DNA of 64,000 nucleotides from Dyella_A sp049445995 (GCF_049445995.1 NZ_JBMSDZ010000002.1:209311-273310); one strand, 5' to 3'; positions 43,745-54,670 are shown, numbered from the stretch's first letter. Program-made: numbers and translations. The notes: generated by a model not told the origin, from the letters alone.

Positions 43745-46700
43745 TCCTGGCTTTTGACGATGCGCAGGCGTGCGGCTTCCACACCGGGCAGGGCGCGCAC
43801 GGCGCGCAGTAGGTCGGGGATGGCTTCCACCCGCCAGGCGTCGCCCAGTTCCAGATCGGCCTGGGCGTCGCGGTTGTGGTAGCCGTGCAGCACCACGCTG
43901 GCGCGCCCGCCGCGGAAAGCGGCCAGGGCGCGCTGCAACTGGGCGGGAAAGTCCGGCGTGATGCCATTGAGCTTCAGCCGCAGCAGCCGGGCATGCCGGC
44001 GGCAGGCGTCGGCCAGGGTCATCGCGCTGCGTGCGCGCACTTGGAAACCGCCACCGGAGAAATCGTCGATGCGCAGGCCGCCCTCGACGATCAGGATTTC
44101 GTCACGCACCAGCAGCGGTGACACCTGCTGGAACAACTCGCCGAAGAAGCTCACCTCGATGCTGCCGGTGCCGTCTTCCAGCCGCACGAAGGCGTCGGAG
44201 TCGCCGCGCTTGCGCACGGCGGTGACCATGCCGGCGACGGTCCACGGCGTGTCCGGGCCGCGGCGGAAGCGGTTGGCCTCGCCGTCGTCGTTCTTGCGCG
44301 GCCGGGGCGGCTGGTAGCGGTCGAGGATCTCGCCGAGCGGGCAGGTGGAGAGCTGCGCCAGCTCGTCCTTCCACGGGTCGGTGGGATGGCCGGAGAGATA
44401 GTGGCCCAGCGTGTCGCGCTCGCCCTTGAGCCGGTCTTCCAGCGACCACTCCGGCGCGGTGGGCAGGTCGATCTGCACCACCGGCGTCACCGCGCCCATC
44501 GCCGCGCCGAACATGTCGTTCTGGCCGGACTGCCTGTCGCGCAGGTGCTGCTCGGCGGCCTTGATCGCATCGGGTAGCTGCAGCATCAGGCTGGCACGGG
44601 TGGGGGCGAGCGCGTCGAGTGCGCCGGAGTGGATCAGCGCCTCGAGCACGCGCCGGTTGAGCTTGGTGGGATCGACGCGGCGGCAGAAGTCGGCCAGGTC
44701 GGCGTACGGGCCGTGCCGGGTGCGCTCGGCGACGATCGCCTCGCACGCGCCCTGGCCCACGCCCTTGATCGCGCCCAGGCCGTACTGGATCGTCCGGGCG
44801 CCTTGGCGTCCGGACGCGGAGGGTGCGTCCGGCTCAGTTGCCACGAACATGAACTCCGAGGCGTTCACGTCCGGCGGCAGCACGGTGATGCCGATGGCGC
44901 GCGACTCGGTCAGGAAGGTCACCACTTTGTCGGTGTTGTCCATGTCCGAGGAGATCGTCGCGGCCATGAACTCGGCCGGGTAGTGCGCCTTCAGCCAGGC
45001 GGTCTGGTAGGACACCAGCGCGTAGGCGGCCGCGTGCGACTTGTTGAAGCCGTAGCCGGCGAACTTCTCCATCAGGTCGAAGATCTGGTCGGCCTTTTCG
45101 GCCGACAGCCCGTCCCTGGCGGCGCCCTCGCGGAACTTGGCGCGCTCCTTGGCCATCTCCTCGAGCTTCTTCTTGCCCATCGCGCGGCGCAGCAGGTCGG
45201 CGCCGCCGAGCGAGTAGCCGCCGACGATCTGCGCCATCTGCATCACCTGCTCCTGGTAGACCATGATGCCGTAGGTCTCTTTCAGGATCGGCTCGACGCG
45301 CGGGTCCGGATATTCCACGTCCTGACGACCGTGCTTGCGCGCCACGAAGTCGGGGATCAGGTCCATCGGGCCGGGGCGGTACAGCGCCACCAGCGCGATG
45401 ATGTCCTCGAAGCGGTCGGGCCTGGCGTCTTTCAGCATGCGCTGCATGCCGGAGGATTCGAGCTGGAACACGGCGACGGTCTGCGCCTTCTTCAGCAGCT
45501 CGTACGGCGCCGGGTCGTCCAGCGGCAGCTTGGAAATATCCAACGGCTCCTCGCCGGCCGCGACACGGCGCGCGTTGATCGCCTTCACCGCCCAGTCGAT
45601 GATGGTCAGCGTGCGCAGGCCGAGGAAGTCGAACTTCACCAGGCCGACGGCCTCGACGTCGTCCTTGTCGTACTGGGTGACCACGCCGCCGCCGCCCGGC
45701 TCCGAATACAGCGGGGCGAAATCGGTCAGTGGGGTCGGCGCGATCACCACGCCGCCGGCGTGCTTGCCGGCGTTGCGGGTGAGGTTTTCCAGCTTCAGCG
45801 CCAGGTCGATCAGCGGCCGCGCCTCGTCTTCGTCCTGCTCGTACAGCTCGCAGAATTCCCTGACGACGCGCTCGGGCTCCTTCTTCGATTTCTCGCTGCG
45901 GCCGAGCGCGTCGGACAGCGTGAGGTCGAGCGGGCGCGGCGGGATCAGCTTGGCGATCCGGTCGACCGCGTTGTAGCCCATGCCGAGCACGCGGCCGGAG
46001 TCGCGCAGCACCGCCTTGGCCGCCATCGAGCCGTAGGTGATGATCTGGCTGACGTGGTCGCGGCCGTACTTGCGCGACACGTAGTCGATCACCTCGTCGC
46101 GGCGATCCATGCAGAAGTCGATGTCGAAGTCGGGCATCGACACGCGTTCGGGGTTGAGGAAGCGCTCGAACAGCAGGTCGAACTGCAGCGGGTCGAGGTC
46201 GGTGATCTTCAGCACCCAGGCGACCAGCGAGCCGGCGCCCGAGCCGCGGCCGGGGCCGACCGGGATGCCGTTCTGCTTGGCCCAGTTGATGAAGTCGGCC
46301 ACGATCAGGAAGTAGCCGGGGAAGCCCATCTCGATGATGACGTCGAGCTCGCGCTCCAGCCGCTCCTCGTAGTCGGCCGGCGTCTTGCCCGGCGCCAGCG
46401 GCGCGGCGGCCAGGCGCTCCTTCAGGCCCCGGCGCGACAGCTCGCGGATGTAGCTGGCCAGGTCGTGGCCGTCCGGCACCGGGAAGTCGGGCAGGTAGTA
46501 GGTGCCGAACTGCAGCTCGAGGTTGCAGCGCTTGGCCAGTTCGACGGTGTTTTCCAGCGCCTCGGGCAGGTCGGCGAACAGCGCCTGCATCTCCTCGGGC
46601 GACTTCAGGTACTGCTGGTCGGCGTAGTCGTGCGGGCGCTTGGGATCGGCCAGCACGCGGCCCTGGTTGATGCACACGCGCGCCTCGTGCGCCTCGAAAT

Positions 46701-47319
46701 CCTCCTGCTTGAGGAAGCGCACGTCGTTGCTGGCGATCACCGGCAGGTTGAGCTCGGTGGCCAGTGCCAGCGCGGCGGTGTTCCAGGTTTCCTCGCCGTC
46801 GCGGCCGCAGCGGGTGAGCTCCAGGTAGAGCCGGTCCGGGAACAGGCGCAGCAGCGGGCGCAGGCGCGCCGCGGCCGCCTCGATGCCCCGGTTCACCGCG
46901 ACGCGGCCGATCTCGCTGTCGCGACCGAGCAGGGCGATCAGGCCGTCGGTGGCGTCCGGCGTGAGCCACAGCGCGTCGACCATCGCCTTGCCGCCGTGCT
47001 GGCCGTCGCGCCAGGCGCGCGACACCATCCGCGAGAGGTTCAGGTAGCCGGACCGGTTCTGGCATAGCACGGTGAGTCGCCACGGGCGCGGGTCGTCAGG
47101 CGCGCTGACCCACAGGTCGCAGCCGCCGATCGGCTTGATCCCGGCCGCGTTGCACGCCTTGTAGAACTTCACCAGCGCGAACATGTTGCTGTCGTCGGTC
47201 AGCGCCACCGCCGGCATGCCGGCGCGCACGCAGCCGTCGACCAGCGCCTTGATGCGGATGGTCGAGTCGACCAGCGAATATTCGCTGTGCAGGTGCAGGT
47301 GAACGTAGCGGGCGGACAT
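43741..47319 (-). CDS. dnaE: DNA polymerase III alpha subunit
   Basis: Replicative polymerase. The 1192 residues include the N-terminal PHP domain (VHLHLHSEYSLVDSTIRIK), the palm motifs GPGRGSGAGSLVAW and PDFDIDFCMDRRDEVIDYV, and the later helix-hairpin-helix and OB domains (GSIEVSFFGELFQQV). The length is slightly above the E. coli protein (1160). It follows rnhB on the same strand, with a gap of 655 bases. Confidence 0.97.
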   Translation of the reverse strand: MSARYVHLHLHSEYSLVDSTIRIKALVDGCVRAGMPAVALTDDSNMFALVKFYKACNAAGIKPIGGCDLWVSAPDDPRPWRLTVLCQNRSGYLNLSRMVSRAWRDGQHGGKAMVDALWLTPDATDGLIALLGRDSEIGRVAVNRGIEAAAARLRPLLRLFPDRLYLELTRCGRDGEETWNTAALALATELNLPVIASNDVRFLKQEDFEAHEARVCINQGRVLADPKRPHDYADQQYLKSPEEMQALFADLPEALENTVELAKRCNLELQFGTYYLPDFPVPDGHDLASYIRELSRRGLKERLAAAPLAPGKTPADYEERLERELDVIIEMGFPGYFLIVADFINWAKQNGIPVGPGRGSGAGSLVAWVLKITDLDPLQFDLLFERFLNPERVSMPDFDIDFCMDRRDEVIDYVSRKYGRDHVSQIITYGSMAAKAVLRDSGRVLGMGYNAVDRIAKLIPPRPLDLTLSDALGRSEKSKKEPERVVREFCELYEQDEDEARPLIDLALKLENLTRNAGKHAGGVVIAPTPLTDFAPLYSEPGGGGVVTQYDKDDVEAVGLVKFDFLGLRTLTIIDWAVKAINARRVAAGEEPLDISKLPLDDPAPYELLKKAQTVAVFQLESSGMQRMLKDARPDRFEDIIALVALYRPGPMDLIPDFVARKHGRQDVEYPDPRVEPILKETYGIMVYQEQVMQMAQIVGGYSLGGADLLRRAMGKKKLEEMAKERAKFREGAARDGLSAEKADQIFDLMEKFAGYGFNKSHAAAYALVSYQTAWLKAHYPAEFMAATISSDMDNTDKVVTFLTESRAIGITVLPPDVNASEFMFVATEPDAPSASGRQGARTIQYGLGAIKGVGQGACEAIVAERTRHGPYADLADFCRRVDPTKLNRRVLEALIHSGALDALAPTRASLMLQLPDAIKAAEQHLRDRQSGQNDMFGAAMGAVTPVVQIDLPTAPEWSLEDRLKGERDTLGHYLSGHPTDPWKDELAQLSTCPLGEILDRYQPPRPRKNDDGEANRFRRGPDTPWTVAGMVTAVRKRGDSDAFVRLEDGTGSIEVSFFGELFQQVSPLLVRDEILIVEGGLRIDDFSGGGFQVRARSAMTLADACRRHARLLRLKLNGITPDFPAQLQRALAAFRGGRASVVLHGYHNRDAQADLELGDAWRVEAIPDLLRAVRALPGVEAARLRIVKSQE

Positions 47320-47465
47320 GGTGCACGCGCGAGTTGGTCGCCCAGCCTAGCCGCGGCCCTGCGGGGCGGCAAGAATTGACATCGTGGGCCGACCGGCCGT
47401 GCCAACGGGCCGGGCCAGGACGCTGCGGGCTGCGTGGCCCGTGGCCGGCGCGTGGTCGCGGCCGC

Positions 47466-47663
47466 TCAGTGGATGGCGAAGCGCTCGCTGTTCTCGATGC
47501 AGTCCAGGTGATCGGGCGGGCCGATGTCGAGGTCGCGGCCATCGTAGTCGCGGTGCTGGTGCAGCGCCGGCGTGGTCGCGTTGGCGGTGCCACGGGTTTC
47601 GGTGGAGAGCACGACGGCCGGCATGTCCGGCGTGATGCGTGGACGGGGCAGGTGCGGTTTCAT
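47466..47663 (-). CDS. Small hypothetical protein, 65 residues
   Basis: An ATG at 47663 with GGAG seven bases upstream begins MKPHLPRPRITPDMPAVVLS and ends DHLDCIENSERFAIH. The composition is mixed rather than the Arg/Ala-rich pattern of shadow frames. I recognise no family and see no signal or membrane segment. It lies between rnhB and dnaE, where most relatives have no gene. Confidence 0.45.
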   Translation of the reverse strand: MKPHLPRPRITPDMPAVVLSTETRGTANATTPALHQHRDYDGRDLDIGPPDHLDCIENSERFAIH

Positions 47664-47974
47664 GGCGCGACTCCAGGCGGGGTCTCCGCGGCAGGGTGGT
47701 ACTTCCCGGTCCTGACGTGCGCTTCGGACCGGACGGCATCCGTGCGTGCGGCGGCGGTCGGCGGGCCATGCCTGCCGCCGCGGTTTCCCGGGTGTCATGG
47801 ATGCGACGGGCATCGAAAAGCTGGCGCGGGGCATCCCGGACACGCCAGACGGGGAAGGTCGGGCGACAGCACGATTTTATGCCGGCCTCGCGGTGCCGGA
47901 ACGTGCCTCCGGACGGGTATTCATGATCTCCCGATGGTCCGGCCGATGCATGGCCCCATGCGCCATCGGAGGGC
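47664..47974. other. Non-coding gap upstream of the small protein
   Basis: These 311 bases between rnhB and the 65-residue frame have open frames on both strands, but none with a domain or convincing ribosome site. I see nothing else in it. Confidence 0.5.
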
Positions 47975-48592
47975 TCAGAACAGCGCCATCTGCTCCAGCG
48001 CACGCGTCACCGGGGCGAAGCTGCGCCGGTGTTGCCGGCACGGCCCCAGCCGCTGCAGCGCATCGAGATGCGCGGGCGTCGGGTAGCCCTTGTGCACGGC
48101 GAAACCGTAGCCGGGATGTGCCGCGTCCAGCGCCACCATCAGCCGGTCGCGGCTGACCTTGGCCAGGATCGAGGCCGCGCTGATCGCCGGTTCCAGCGCG
48201 TCGCCGCCGACGATGGCGCGACCGGCGCAGGGAAGATCGCGCGGCAGTTGGTTGCCGTCGACCAGCGCCTCGTGTGCGGCCGGCGACAGGCCGGCCACGG
48301 CGTGGCTCATGCCGGCCATGGTGGCCTGGAAGATGTTGAGCCGATCGATCTCGTCGGCCTCGACCACGACCACGCAGTGCGCCAGCGCGCGCTCGATGAC
48401 CTGGGAGTACAGCGCCTCGCGCTTTTTCTCGCTGAGTTTTTTCGAGTCGTCGAGGCCGGCGATGGGCCGGCCCGGATCGAGGATCACCGCCGCCACCACC
48501 ACCGGCCCGGCCAGCGGACCACGGCCGGCTTCGTCGACCCCGGCGACCAAAAAACCGGTTGCAAGGCCTTCGTGCCAAGCATCACTGCGCAC
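47975..48592 (-). CDS. rnhB: Ribonuclease HII
   Basis: Removes ribonucleotides from DNA. The 205 residues start MRSDAWHEGLATGFLVAGVD, with the catalytic Asp-Glu pair in GVDEAGRGPLAG and later DSKKLSEKKRE and the EADEIDRLNIFQATM region. Its start lies 11 bases inside the end of lpxB. Confidence 0.95.
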   Translation of the reverse strand: MRSDAWHEGLATGFLVAGVDEAGRGPLAGPVVVAAVILDPGRPIAGLDDSKKLSEKKREALYSQVIERALAHCVVVVEADEIDRLNIFQATMAGMSHAVAGLSPAAHEALVDGNQLPRDLPCAGRAIVGGDALEPAISAASILAKVSRDRLMVALDAAHPGYGFAVHKGYPTPAHLDALQRLGPCRQHRRSFAPVTRALEQMALF

Positions 48593-49790
48593 GATGACGC
48601 TCCATCAATTCCGCCACGGCATCGGCCGCCGCGTCGCCCGCATGGCCGTCCAGATCGACCCGCAGCGCGCGGTGCAACTGCTCGAAGGTAGTCACGATCC
48701 GCCCGCGTCGCTCGCTGTCGTTGAACAGCGCCAGCGTGTCGTCGGCCAGATGGGCGGCGGTGCAGTCGTCCTGCATGCGTTCGGAGACGGGCAGCGGATG
48801 GTCCAGCCCGCTGGCACGCGCCAGCACGTTGGGCAGCGAATAGATGTCGGTGGTGAGCATGCGCAGGATCCGGGCGATGCGGTAGCTGATCGGTGACACG
48901 CGGTAGCCGACTACCATCGGCCGCTTGGCCAGCATGGCTTCCAGTGTGGCGGTGCCGGAGGCGAGCAGCACCACGTCGGCGGCCAGCATCGCCTCGTGCG
49001 CGTGGCCGTCGACCAGCAGGGGCGGTACCGGCCACTGGCGGCCGCTGCGACCCAGCAACGCCTCGATGCGAGCGTGCACGCGCGCATTCGCCGCCGGAAC
49101 CACCACGCGCAGCCCCGGGATGGCCGCCGCCACCCGCGCCGCCGCGTCGAGGAAGATCGCTCCCAGCCGCTCGATCTCCGAGCCGCGACTGCCCGGCAGC
49201 ACCGCCAGCACCGGCACGTCGTGCGGCAGGCCGAGCGCGTCGCGCGCGCCGGTGCGATCGCCGACCATCGGGAAGCGGTCGGCCAGCGGGTGGCCGACGA
49301 AGCGCGCGTCGACGCCGTGGCGGGCGTAGATCGGCGGCTCCATCGGGAACAGGCACAGCACGCGGTCGGCGCTGCGGCCGATCTTTTCCGCACGCTTCTC
49401 GCGCCAGGCCCACACCGACGGGCTGACGTAGTGCACGGTGCGGATGCCCGCCTCGCGCAGGCGGCGTTCCAGGCCGAGGTTGAAGTCCGGCGCGTCGATG
49501 CCGATCACCACGTCCGGCCGCGCGGCGATCAGGCGCGCGGTCAGTTGCCTGCGCAGCCGGAGCAGGCGGGGCAGGTGGCGCAGCACCTCGGCCAGTCCGA
49601 ACAGCGACAGCTCGGCCATGTCGTACCAGCTCTCAAGCCCCTGCGCCTGCATGCGCCTGCCGCCGATGCCGACGAAGCGGGCTTGCGGGCAGCGCTGGCG
49701 CAGGGAGGCCAGCAGGTCGCCGCCGAGCTGGTCGCCGGATTCCTCGCCGGCGATGACGGCGATGGTCTTGCCTGGCATGGTTTGATTCAT
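48582..49790 (-). CDS. lpxB: Lipid-A-disaccharide synthase
   Basis: Joins UDP-diacylglucosamine and lipid X in lipid A synthesis at the inner membrane. The 402 residues start MNQTMPGKTIAVIAGEESGD at the ATG 49790, with GGAG eight bases upstream; a TTG six codons earlier is in frame but has no site. Conserved blocks are YVSPSVWAWREKR and LLASGTATLEAML. Confidence 0.95.
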   Translation of the reverse strand: MNQTMPGKTIAVIAGEESGDQLGGDLLASLRQRCPQARFVGIGGRRMQAQGLESWYDMAELSLFGLAEVLRHLPRLLRLRRQLTARLIAARPDVVIGIDAPDFNLGLERRLREAGIRTVHYVSPSVWAWREKRAEKIGRSADRVLCLFPMEPPIYARHGVDARFVGHPLADRFPMVGDRTGARDALGLPHDVPVLAVLPGSRGSEIERLGAIFLDAAARVAAAIPGLRVVVPAANARVHARIEALLGRSGRQWPVPPLLVDGHAHEAMLAADVVLLASGTATLEAMLAKRPMVVGYRVSPISYRIARILRMLTTDIYSLPNVLARASGLDHPLPVSERMQDDCTAAHLADDTLALFNDSERRGRIVTTFEQLHRALRVDLDGHAGDAAADAVAELMERHRAQ

Positions 49791-49846
49791 CGGGCGGTCT
49801 CCGGACAAGGCAAGAGTCCATGCCTGTTGCCCGACAGGCGGGACGC

Positions 49847-50631
49847 TTATCGGGCGAGCGCGCGTTCGCTGCGGTCGAGGAAATCGAGCATGGCACGCAC
49901 GTCTTCGCTCTCGCGTGCCTGGGCGGCGAGCTGCTCGCGCGCTTCGGCCTGGCTCAGGCCCGCCATGTACAGCGTACGGTAGGCGCGCTTGATCGCGGAG
50001 ATGCGCGCGGCATCGAAGCCGCGGCGCTTGAGGCCCTCGCTGTTGATGCCGCGCGGGCGGCCGCGGGTCTCGTTGGCCATCATCACGAACGGCGGCACGT
50101 CCGAGCCGACCAGGCAGCCCATGCCGATGAAGGCGTGCGCACCGACCTTGCAGAACTGGTGCACGCCCGAATAGCCCGACAGGATGGTCCAGTCGCCGAT
50201 CTCCGCGTGGCCGGCCAGCGCCGAGTAGTTGGAGAACACCACGTGGTTGCCGATCTGGCAGTCGTGCGCCACGTGCACGTAGGCCAGCAGCCAGTTGTCG
50301 TTGCCGATGCGGGTGACGCCGCCGCCGTCGCCGGTGCCGCGGTTGATGGTGACGAACTCGCGAATCAGGTTGCGATCGCCGATCACCAGCTCGGTGCGTT
50401 CGCCCTTGAATTTCTTGTCCTGCGGATCGCCGCCGAGCGAGGCGAACTGGCTGATGCGGTTGTCGCGGCCGATGCGGGTCGGGCCCTCGATCACCACGTG
50501 CGGCCCGATGGTGGTGCCGTCACCGATCTCCACGTCCGAGCCGATGACGCTGTACGCGCCCACGCCGACGTTGTTGCCCAGCGCGGCGGACGGGTCGATC
50601 TGCGCGGTGGGATGGATCGATGCGGCGTGGA

Positions 50632-50635
<4 letters not shown>
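49847..50635 (-). CDS. lpxA: UDP-N-acetylglucosamine acyltransferase
   Basis: First step of lipid A synthesis, adding the 3-hydroxyacyl chain. The 262-residue product is a left-handed beta-helix of hexapeptide repeats (IHPTAQIDPSAALGNNVGVG...), with the active-site block AYVHVAHDCQIGNHVVFSN. The ATG overlaps the fabZ stop (ATGA). Confidence 0.96.
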
Positions 50636-51097
<462 letters not shown>

Positions 51098-51105
<8 letters not shown>

Positions 51106-52126
51106 TGTTGCTGTCCTTCTCCAGCGCCGAGAGACGGCGCGCGTAATCGTCGAGGTGTTTGAAGCGGGCGGCGTTCTTGCGCCACTGGCGGTTGTCCTGC
51201 AGCGGCGTGCCCGAGGAATATTCGCCCGGCTCGCGGATCGAGTGCGTCACCAGGCTCTTGGCGGTAATGGTAACGCGGTCGGCCAGTTCGAGATGGCCGA
51301 GCACCCCGGCGTTGCCGCCGATCATGCAGTAGCGGCCGATCTTCGCGCTGCCGGCCACCGCGGCGCAGCCGGCCAGCGCGGTGTGCGCGCCGATGTGCAC
51401 GTTGTGGGCGATCTGGATCTGGTTGTCCAGGCGCACGTCCTCCTCCAGCACGGTGTCGTCCAGCGCGCCGCGGTCGATGGTGGTGTTGGCGCCGATCTCG
51501 CAGTCGTCGCCGATGCGCACGCCGCCGAGCTGCGGCAGCTTGATCCAGTGGTCGGTGTCGAAGGCCAGGCCGAAGCCGTCCGCGCCGATCACCGCCCCTG
51601 GATGCACCAGTACCCGCTTGCCGAGCGTCACGCGCGCCACCAGCGTCACGCGGGCGACCAGCCGCGACTGTGCGCCGACCATGCAGCCCTCGCCGACGAT
51701 GCAGTGCGGGCCGAGCACGGCGCCGTCCTCGATCACCGCGTCGGCCTCCACCACGCAGCACGGTCCCACGCTGGCGCTGGCGCTCACGCGCGCCTGCGGC
51801 GACACCACGGCGGACGGATGGATGCCCGCCGGCGAGGCGGGCAGGCGCTCGAACAGCGCCGCGATCTTCGCGTAGGCCACGTAGGGGTCGCGCGCGATCA
51901 GGGCGCTGCCCGGGCACTGCGCGGCATCGGCCTCGCGCAGCACCACCACGCCGGCGCGCGTGCCGGCCAGCTGCCCGGCGTACTTGCTGTTGGACAGGAA
52001 GCTGAGCTGATGGGGGCCAGCGCCGGCCAGGGTACCGACGCCCTCGACGCGGCGGCTGCCGTCGCCGTGCACGTGCAGGCCGAAGCGCTCCGCCAGCTGG
52101 CTGACCGTATAGTGGTTGGCGCTCAT
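51098..52126 (-). CDS. lpxD: UDP-3-O-acylglucosamine N-acyltransferase
   Basis: Third step of lipid A synthesis. The 342 residues start MSANHYTVSQLAERFGLHVH at the ATG 52126 with GGAGG just upstream. The N-terminal uridine-binding domain is followed by hexapeptide repeats, the active-site block NQIQIAHNVHIGAHTALAG and a C-terminal helix. Two nearly identical hexapeptides (ARVTLV) stand in tandem, but the total length is normal. Confidence 0.95.
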
Positions 52127-52209
52127 GGAACCTCCGGAAAGCGCGCCATTGTAGGGGAGGCGGGCGCCGGTGTCCGCGTGCGGCGGCGAAGGGAAACCGG
52201 CCCTCAACG

Positions 52210-52237
52210 CACAAGCGCGGCCGGAGCCGCGCTTGTG
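52210..52237. other. Perfect hairpin in the bamA-lpxD gap
   Basis: CACAAGCGCGGC (52210-52221), loop CGGA and GCCGCGCTTGTG (52226-52237) form a 12-bp stem with no T run on either side. In enterobacteria skp lies here; in this window the gap (52127-52267) holds no gene, only the hairpin. Confidence 0.6.
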
Positions 52238-52267
52238 AAAGGTGCCGGGAGGCCGCGTCGCCTGCGG

Positions 52268-54670
52268 TCAGAACTGGCTGCCGAAGGTGAACTGGATGCG
52301 CTCCTCGTAGTGACGGTCTTCCGGCTTGGAGCGGATCGGCGTGGCGAAATTGATGATCAGCGGGCCGATCGGCGCCTGCCAGTGCAGCGAGATGCCGGCC
52401 GAGGCGCGCAGGTCGCCGGCCTTGAAGCTCTGGTAGTCCTTGTAGGCATTGCCGACGTCGACGAACAGCGACACGCGGGCGGTGTTGACGTCCTTCAGGA
52501 ACGGCAGCGGCAGGTACAGTTCGGTGGTACCCAGCACCTTGAACGCACCGCCGATCGGCTGCGCGTAGCTGTAGTAGCTGCCGTTGCAGTTGCCCCTGCT
52601 GTCCGGTACCACCGGCTGGCCGGTGGACGTCAGGCCGGAGCACGCACGTGGACCCAGGGTGTTGTCCTGGAAGCCGCGCACGTCGCGCACGCCGCCGGAG
52701 TAGAAGTTCTGCCAGAACGGGTAGGCGACTTTTTGGCCGGCCTGATACTGGCCGAACGTCCGGCCATACGTCTGGTTGCCGTAGGTTCCGCCGTACTGCG
52801 CCTGGCCGTCGGTGTAGAGCACGAAGCCGCCGCCGATCGGCCAGTAGTGGTTGGCCTCGGCGCTGACCTTGAAATACTCCACCGTGGAGCCGGGCAGCGC
52901 CACGTCGGTGGACAGCGAGAGCAGGCCGCCGCGGGTCGGCGCCCAGTAGCTGTTGCGGGTGTCGTGGCTCCAGCCCAGCGTGCCGGTCCACTCGTGGATC
53001 GTCCGCTTGCCCAGCGCGTTCTGGTAGTCCAGCAGTACCTGCGGGGTATAGCCGGAGAACAGGTTGATGCTGTTGCTGCTCAGACCCAGACCCACGCGCA
53101 GGCTGTCGAGCTCGGAGATGGGGATGCCGAGGTAGGTGGAGAATGAGGTGGCGCTGGTGGAGTAGTTGGCGAAGTTGGTGTTGCCGTAGTCGGTCTTGGA
53201 GTAGCCGACGCTGTAGCCGATACCGATGCCGTTGTCGGTGAGATACGGGTTGTAGTAGCTGGCGTTGATGCGCTTGTAGTACGTGCTGGTTTCCGCGCCC
53301 ACGCTGAAGCTGTCGCCGGTGCCCATGAAGTTGTTCTGCGACACCGAGGCGGACAGGATGATGCCCGAGTACTGCGAGTAGCCCACGCCGAACTGCAGGC
53401 TGCCGGCGGACTGCTCTTCCACCTTCACCGTCACGTCGACCTTGTCCTCGGTGCCCGGCACGCGCTGCTTGTCGATGTCGACCTTCTTGAAATAGCCCAG
53501 TTGCTGCAGGCGAATCTTCGAGCGGTCGATCGCCGCCTGCGAGTACCACGAGCCTTCGAGCTGGCGCAGCTGGCGGCGCATCACGTCGTCTTCGGTGCGG
53601 GTGTTGCCCTGGAAGATCACGCGGCGCACGTACACGCGCTGGCCCGGCTCGATGTAGAAGGTCATGTCGACCGTGCGCTTGTCCTTGTCCAGCTTCGGCA
53701 CCGGGGTGACCTTGGCGTAGGCGAAGCCGATGTTGGCCAGGATGCCCTTGATCGCGTCGGAGGTGGCCTCGACCGCGGCGCGGTTGAAGGTGTCGCCGGT
53801 CTTGACGAACACCAGCTTGCGCAGCGTCTCCTCGGGCAGGATCAGCTTGCCCAGCAGGTGCACGCCGGACACCTTGTAGATCTCGCCTTCCTTGATGCTG
53901 GCGGCGATGTACATCTCACGCTTGTCCGGCGCGATGGTGACCTGGGTGGAGTCCACGCCGAAGTCGGCGTAGCCGCGGTTCATGTAGTACGACTGCAGCT
54001 TCTCCAGGTCGCCGGAGAGCTTCTCGCGCGAATACTGGTCGTTTTTCGAATACCAGGACATCCAGTTGGTGGTGCCGGACTCGAAGTTGTCCTCGATCTG
54101 CTTGTCGGTGAACCTGGTGTTGCCGACGATGTTGATTTCCTTGAGCTTGGCGACCTTGCCCTCGCGGATCTCGATGTCCAGCGCCACGCGGTTGCGGTCC
54201 AGCCGCGTCACGTGCGGATCGATCGACACGTTGTACTTGCCGCGGTTGTAGTACTGGGTGATCAGCTCCTGCTTCACGCGGTCCAGCGAGAGACGGTCGA
54301 AGGTCTCGCCTTCGGACAGGCCGATCTCCTTCAGCCCCTTGCGCAGGTCCGCTTCCTTGATGTCCTTGTTGCCGCGCAGGGTGAGCTTGGCGATCGAGGG
54401 ACGCTCGACCACCTTGATCACCAGGATGCTGCCCTCGCGGGTGAGCTGCACGTCGCTGAAAAACTTGGTGTTGTACAGCGCGCGGATGGCGCGCTGGGCC
54501 TCGTCCTCGGTGAGCTGGTCGCCCTTGTTCACCGGCAGGTAGTTGTAGATCGTGCCGGCGGAAATGCGGTTGAGGCCATCGATGCGGATATCGGAAACGA
54601 CGAACGGCTCGAAAGCCACCGCGTTGGCGGAGAGGGAGGCAAGCAGGATCAGGGCGGCGATACGCTTCAT
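52268..54670 (-). CDS. bamA: Outer membrane assembly factor BamA
   Basis: Core of the machine that inserts beta-barrel proteins. The 800 residues have a signal peptide (1-19, ending NAVA), five POTRA domains (from FVVSDIRIDGLNRI onward), and a 16-strand barrel with the L6 motif VRGF and a C-terminal Phe (FTFGSQF). It follows rseP by 177 bases on the same strand. Confidence 0.97.
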   Translation of the reverse strand: MKRIAALILLASLSANAVAFEPFVVSDIRIDGLNRISAGTIYNYLPVNKGDQLTEDEAQRAIRALYNTKFFSDVQLTREGSILVIKVVERPSIAKLTLRGNKDIKEADLRKGLKEIGLSEGETFDRLSLDRVKQELITQYYNRGKYNVSIDPHVTRLDRNRVALDIEIREGKVAKLKEINIVGNTRFTDKQIEDNFESGTTNWMSWYSKNDQYSREKLSGDLEKLQSYYMNRGYADFGVDSTQVTIAPDKREMYIAASIKEGEIYKVSGVHLLGKLILPEETLRKLVFVKTGDTFNRAAVEATSDAIKGILANIGFAYAKVTPVPKLDKDKRTVDMTFYIEPGQRVYVRRVIFQGNTRTEDDVMRRQLRQLEGSWYSQAAIDRSKIRLQQLGYFKKVDIDKQRVPGTEDKVDVTVKVEEQSAGSLQFGVGYSQYSGIILSASVSQNNFMGTGDSFSVGAETSTYYKRINASYYNPYLTDNGIGIGYSVGYSKTDYGNTNFANYSTSATSFSTYLGIPISELDSLRVGLGLSSNSINLFSGYTPQVLLDYQNALGKRTIHEWTGTLGWSHDTRNSYWAPTRGGLLSLSTDVALPGSTVEYFKVSAEANHYWPIGGGFVLYTDGQAQYGGTYGNQTYGRTFGQYQAGQKVAYPFWQNFYSGGVRDVRGFQDNTLGPRACSGLTSTGQPVVPDSRGNCNGSYYSYAQPIGGAFKVLGTTELYLPLPFLKDVNTARVSLFVDVGNAYKDYQSFKAGDLRASAGISLHWQAPIGPLIINFATPIRSKPEDRHYEERIQFTFGSQF

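Noticed and set aside
51625..51660. Two nearly identical 18-base units in lpxD (ARVTLV twice), suspected hexapeptide insertion
   Set aside because: The distance from the preceding SRL to the following GADGFG is the same as I recall for E. coli LpxD, so no unit has been added. It is similarity between beta-helix turns.
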